Shown in pieces: positions 58,752 through 64,000 of a stretch of DNA of 64,000 nt. The stretch covers positions 51,407,675-51,471,674 of the forward strand of contig CM018048.1 in the NCBI GenBank assembly GCA_008638375.1, given 5' to 3'. A model generated the notes under the pieces. It was not told the origin of the DNA, did no database searches, and was given only the letters and a program-made list of their open reading frames with translations. Position numbers and translations under genes: made by a program. This stretch comes from Nyssa sinensis (lineage: Eukaryota > Streptophyta > Magnoliopsida > Cornales > Nyssaceae). Within the stretch, counting starts at the first letter, position 1, and every line of letters starts with the position of its first letter.

Positions 58752-61590
58752 ATGGGTTTTCCAGCCAACGGCTCATCAGCATCAGACAAGCCCCTCAAGT
58801 TCCTGATCTACGGCCGAACTGGCTGGATAGGTGGGCTCCTCGGCCAGCTTTGCCAATCCCAAGGCATCGACTTTGCCTACGGATCCGGCCGCCTCGAGAA
58901 CCGCACCTCCCTCGAGTCCGACCTCACCGCCGTCAAGCCCACGCACGTCTTCAACGCCGCCGGCGTCACTGGTCGCCCCAACGTCGACTGGTGTGAATCA
59001 CATAAGGTCGAGACCATCCGCACCAATGTGGTCGGCACACTTACCCTAGCTGACCTCTGTAGAGACAAAGGCCTGATCTTGATCAACTACGCCACCGGCT
59101 GTATTTTTGAGTACGATTCGAACCACCCGCTCGATTCGGGCGTCGGGTTCAAGGAGGAGGATACGCCCAATTTTATCGGATCATTCTATTCCAAGACCAA
59201 GGCCATGGTGAGTCACTCATTTTCAATCACAATGTTAATGTAATTGAGTTAAAAGATCATACTTTGATGATTGATGATGCTTAATTTTCATTAAAGATCT
59301 ATATTTTTGCTTCTTTTATTCTGGTTTGTACAGTGTGCTAGATTTGAAATGTGTTATGATTTTGGCGGCAACTGCTTCAATTGGGCATTGACTGTATATT
59401 TATTTATATGCCATGAGTTAGATCTGAGATCTTGCTCATGGATCTGTTTCATTTGTATGAAATTATGTATCAAGGATTAGTAAACACTGAATTAATTTTA
59501 TTTCGTAATGTGACTTATCACAATGTGATGATTTTGAAATCAACCTGGTTTGCATTCTTAATGTGAGTGTATGACATTCATTTCCTTTCATATTTCTGAC
59601 TCAAATCAAGAAATAAGTATGTTGGTGTTATACCGATATGTATTCTCAAGAAACACCCTGAATTTGTTAATCCGAAGAACATCTGATTAAGTTCTTAGTC
59701 TGAACAATACCTGTGATTAGGACTGCAAGACAAACCAATGAGCTCAAGCTTGGCTTAATCTGAAATTCATAGGAAATTGTTAGATACGGGCTGGGCTTGA
59801 TTTTAGTTTGAAGCTAGTTGAGTTTTTTACCTGAGCTTGGCTTATTTACAATCCTATAACTGTTGCCTTGCCCTGGATATTAGTTCATTACAACTTCTCA
59901 ACCTCCTTGACAAGGTATTATTGATAAGTAATGGACTTGTGATGCATAACATTATAATGTCTGACAAAGTTGTGTGCGCGTGAATATACAATAAATTTCT
60001 CCAGTAACTTGGTAGTGTTGGGTCATCTCCAAGGGATGAAGCAAAAAAAAGGTAGCAATCTCCATTTGCTATTTTTAAAATTTGGTACTCCAATGGAAGT
60101 AGCAAATTATAATATTTTATTTATTATGATTATGGGCCCACATTATTTTATCTTTTATAAAAAAGTTATGCACTAAACAAATGTGGGGTCCATATTTTTT
60201 TAACAAAAAAGTACAATTGCTACTCTTGAAGGAAGGTAGCAAATTTGAAGGAAGGGTTGCTACCTCCCTTGCAGCTCTAAAAAGTGATGTGACCCATCAA
60301 ATTTGAGTTTTCCATTGATTTGCTACTTCCCTTGGAGATGTCCTTGCTCTGTTGAACACTTCGGGATACACTGATGTAAGCGGCCAACCTGTGACAACCA
60401 AGTATAACCAAATCAGCAGCTGGTTGCAGAATAGGCAATATTTAGATAATTTTTTGAAGTTCAAAGTTGGAACTTTCAAGTGTATTAACTGTTGGACTCC
60501 TGTGAGAATATATCTTCTTTTCACTGAACGAAGTGACAACCGATTATAACCAAATTGGCAGCTGGTTGCAGAATAGGCAATAATTAGATAATTTTTTGAA
60601 GTTCAAAGTTGGAACTTTCAAGTGTATGAACTATTGGATTCCTGTGAGAATTTATCTTCTTTTCACTGAACGAAGATGCTTGCCAGCTGTTGGGTCTTCT
60701 GGGAACGAGTCAGTAGCAGCTGACTCATGTTTATCCAAGACATGATCGACACCTCTGAAAGATGGTAATCTGAATGTATGTAACTATTGCTGTCCCTTTT
60801 TTTGAGAATCTCATCCCACAAACACTTCGTCCCTAACATAGATAGATTCGCCATCTGTTTATCTGATCTTAAGTTAGTAATAGAGAGTAAGATGCGTAAT
60901 TGATGTCACTTACCAAAAAAAAAAAGGTGCATAATAAATGTGCCCAGAGGTTATAGGATGTTCGATTTATATATGAGAAGTGGAAATTATGATTGTTGTT
61001 TGTTTTAATGGTGGGTTCTCTTACTGACCCAATGCTCATAACTTAAAGAAAGGGGTGTAACACATGAAAGTTGGAACTTACCATACTTGTTAGTTCTGAA
61101 TCCTCTAACGGTAGCTTCTTTTGCTAATTTTTGACAGGTGGAAGATTTGCTCAAAAACTATGAGAATGTCTGTACATTGCGTGTCAGAATGCCCATCTCA
61201 TCCGATTTATCCAACCCCCGCAACTTCATCACAAAGATCACTCGATACGAAAAGGTGGTGAACATACCAAATTCGATGACTATCTTGGATGAACTCCTCC
61301 CCATTTCCATTGAGATGGCAAAGAGAAACCTCACTGGGATATGGAATTTTACAAACCCTGGAGTGGTCAGCCACAATGAGATTTTAGAGATGTATAGGGA
61401 TTACATTGAGCCCAACTTCACTTGGAAGAACTTCACTCTTGAGGAGCAGGCAAAGGTCATCATTGCTCCTAGGAGCAACAATGAGCTTGATGCCACCAAA
61501 TTGAAGCAGGAATTTCCTGAGCTTTTATCCATTAAGGAGTCTCTTATACATCATGTGTTCAAGCCAAATATGAAGACCCCAGTAGCTTGA
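58752..61590 (+). CDS. NRS/ER: Nucleotide-rhamnose synthase/epimerase-reductase (NRS/ER, UER1)
   Basis: Two exons, 58752-59207 and 61138-61590 (stop TGA), joined in phase 0, encode 302 residues; Arabidopsis NRS/ER has about 301. The cytosolic enzyme is bifunctional: 3,5-epimerase and 4-keto-reductase turn the UDP- or dTDP-4-keto-6-deoxy-glucose intermediate into L-rhamnose nucleotide, used for pectin (rhamnogalacturonan) and flavonoid glycosides. The extended SDR fold is visible: NAD(P)-binding GRTGWIG (G21, G24, G27), NAAGVTGRPNVDWCE, and the catalytic YSKTK (Y146, K150) just before the intron. The C-terminal half carries RVRMPISSDL and GIWNFTNPGVVSHNEILEMY. Exon 1 is GC-rich compared with its surroundings, common for this family. 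The 1.9-kb intron holds two small transposons and a tandem duplication. The 3' end faces the subtilase gene. Confidence 0.95.
59718..59856. mobile_element. Small TAGGA-ended MITE in the NRS/ER intron
   Basis: Left end TAGGACTGCAAGACAAACC and reversed right end TAGGATTGTAAATAAGCC are imperfect inverted repeats. GAGCTCAAGCTTGGCTT on the left faces GAGCTTGGCTTATTT on the right. It shares end sequence with 57603-57928. No target duplication was found. Confidence 0.45.
60021..60344. mobile_element. MITE in the NRS/ER intron
   Basis: Ends GGTCATCTCCAAGGGATGAA and, reversed, GGACATCTCCAAGGGAAGTA match closely. TTG sits directly outside both ends, possibly a 3-bp target duplication. Inside, GGTAGCAA and TTGCTACC segments face each other. 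It is 324 bp with no reading frame of note. Confidence 0.65.
60391..60675. repeat. Two tandem copies of a 142-bp block in the NRS/ER intron
   Basis: Copies begin at 60391 and 60533 with GTGACAACC and end CACTGAACGAA. They differ at few positions (for example CAAGTATAACC against CGATTATAACC), so this is a recent duplication. Confidence 0.88.
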
Positions 61591-62172
61591 TAATTAAAAG
61601 AGGTTTGCATTTTTTGTATTGCCAGTTAGTCTTTCTTAATTCTAAATTCACGTGGGTTGATGTGATCTCTTCACTATATGGGTACCTCTTCCCATGATGC
61701 ATGATTGCCCTATTGTGTATTTGAAAGTTGTATTCATATTAACTTGATTATGAATAAGTAATTGGAAGTGATTTATTAAGTTATTCAGTTTTCTATAGTT
61801 TACAACTGTTGTATATTTCTAATGGCTTCCTATGTTTGGGTATTTACATTGTTCCATATCATGGCTTTCCATGATAAGTTGATCAGCATGGAATTGTATA
61901 GATGCTATTGCCACAGGTTCAGATGGTCAAACTGTTGGACTGTAGATATGATTAATGAACATTTTTTGAGTCATTTTCATGATTAAGATAGATGCCATTG
62001 TTTGATGCAATGTAAAATGTTTGGGCTATGAAGCTTAAGAGTATGGGGTTGAGTTTGAGAGTAGGTACTTTGTGCAAAAATAATTCCGAGGGTTAGGTCG
62101 GTGTATGTTCTATTCCCACCCTGCATAAGTGGACCTAATACCGGGTAATGGCCTTAACCTTCATACGAGACA
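61591..62172. other. Space between convergent genes NRS/ER and subtilase
   Basis: Probably the NRS/ER 3' untranslated region at first. No coding exon was seen. Confidence 0.5.
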
Positions 62173-62446
62173 GCACCATTATTTTCAGTTTTATTACAAT
62201 CTCAATAGAGGCAGTGAATTTGACATGCAAGTTTGAATGCGACTTAGCCCTATCCAAGGGTCCATATTTTCTATGATACATTTGAGAACACCTTGGTGTC
62301 CATTAAGAGGCAACAACATTATTTTCAGTTTTATTACTATCTCAGTGAACTTGACATGCCATCTTTGTCTTATTTTTTTCTTCTTGGATGTGACTTGGTC
62401 ATATCCAAGGATCCAAACTTTCTTTGATACATTTGAAATCACCAGC
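62173..62446. repeat. Direct duplication of about 120-130 bp in the convergent 3' space
   Basis: Segments at about 62173-62292 and 62314-62446 share CATTATTTTCAGTTTTATTA at the start, TTGACATGC in the middle and GATACATTTGA near the end. The second has an insertion. It lies just beyond the subtilase stop and may be part of its 3' untranslated region. Confidence 0.7.
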
Positions 62447-62500
62447 ACAAAGTAGATGTGCCACCTCAAACGCAGGCCCGTGTGTGATATTCTGGGATTT

Positions 62501-63984
<1,484 letters not shown>

Positions 63985-64000
63985 CTTATTTTGTTAGAAA

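Noticed and set aside
58694..59086. Alternative Pro/Arg-rich open frames on both strands
   Set aside because: They overlap the GC-rich first exon of NRS/ER in other frames, which explains their open length.

Overview
This is a plant nuclear window, most likely from a dicot. It is AT-rich, its genes are split by GT-AG introns, and the protein families are plant-specific (class II KNOX, plant-type phospholipase D, cucumisin-like subtilase). The gaps are packed with short TIR transposons, LINE and SINE remnants and microsatellites. I cannot name the species from sequence alone.

Five protein genes are supported. (1) 3994-15754, plus: C-terminal half of a MINDY (FAM63) deubiquitinase; the exons with the catalytic Cys are not seen. 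(2) 29390-35506, plus: a complete five-exon KNAT7-type homeobox gene. (3) 41793-55103, plus: a ten-exon phospholipase D of the beta/gamma class with one single-base frameshift in exon 4. (4) 58752-61590, plus: a two-exon UDP/dTDP-rhamnose epimerase/reductase (NRS/ER, UER1). (5) 62501-63984, minus: 3' end of a subtilase that runs off the right edge. Genes 4 and 5 are convergent. KNAT7 (secondary wall regulator) and NRS/ER (rhamnose for pectin) both bear on cell walls, but nothing shows that the genes act as a cluster.

The rest is mostly mobile DNA. Reading both ends of candidate elements gave several insertions with perfect or near-perfect 8-bp target duplications, typical of the hAT superfamily: 6895-8500, 11329-12003, 17594-18146, 19264-19727, 20066-20612 and 57603-57928. 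An element at 38814-39361 has a weaker duplication. There are also a probable Ty1-copia LTR (13480-14875) with a 41-base G run and a triplicated 131-bp block, three LINE 3'-end fragments with zf-RVT-like peptides plus one reverse-transcriptase fragment, a probable RTE-type LINE tail, two SINE-like elements, and a decayed nuclear copy of plastid ycf2 (22195-22563).

I found no evidence for a new multi-gene system. The points most worth a second look are the PLD frameshift, the missing 5' half of the MINDY gene, the ycf2 insertion, the LTR with palindromic repeats upstream of its TATA box, and the dense set of datable hAT-type insertions.
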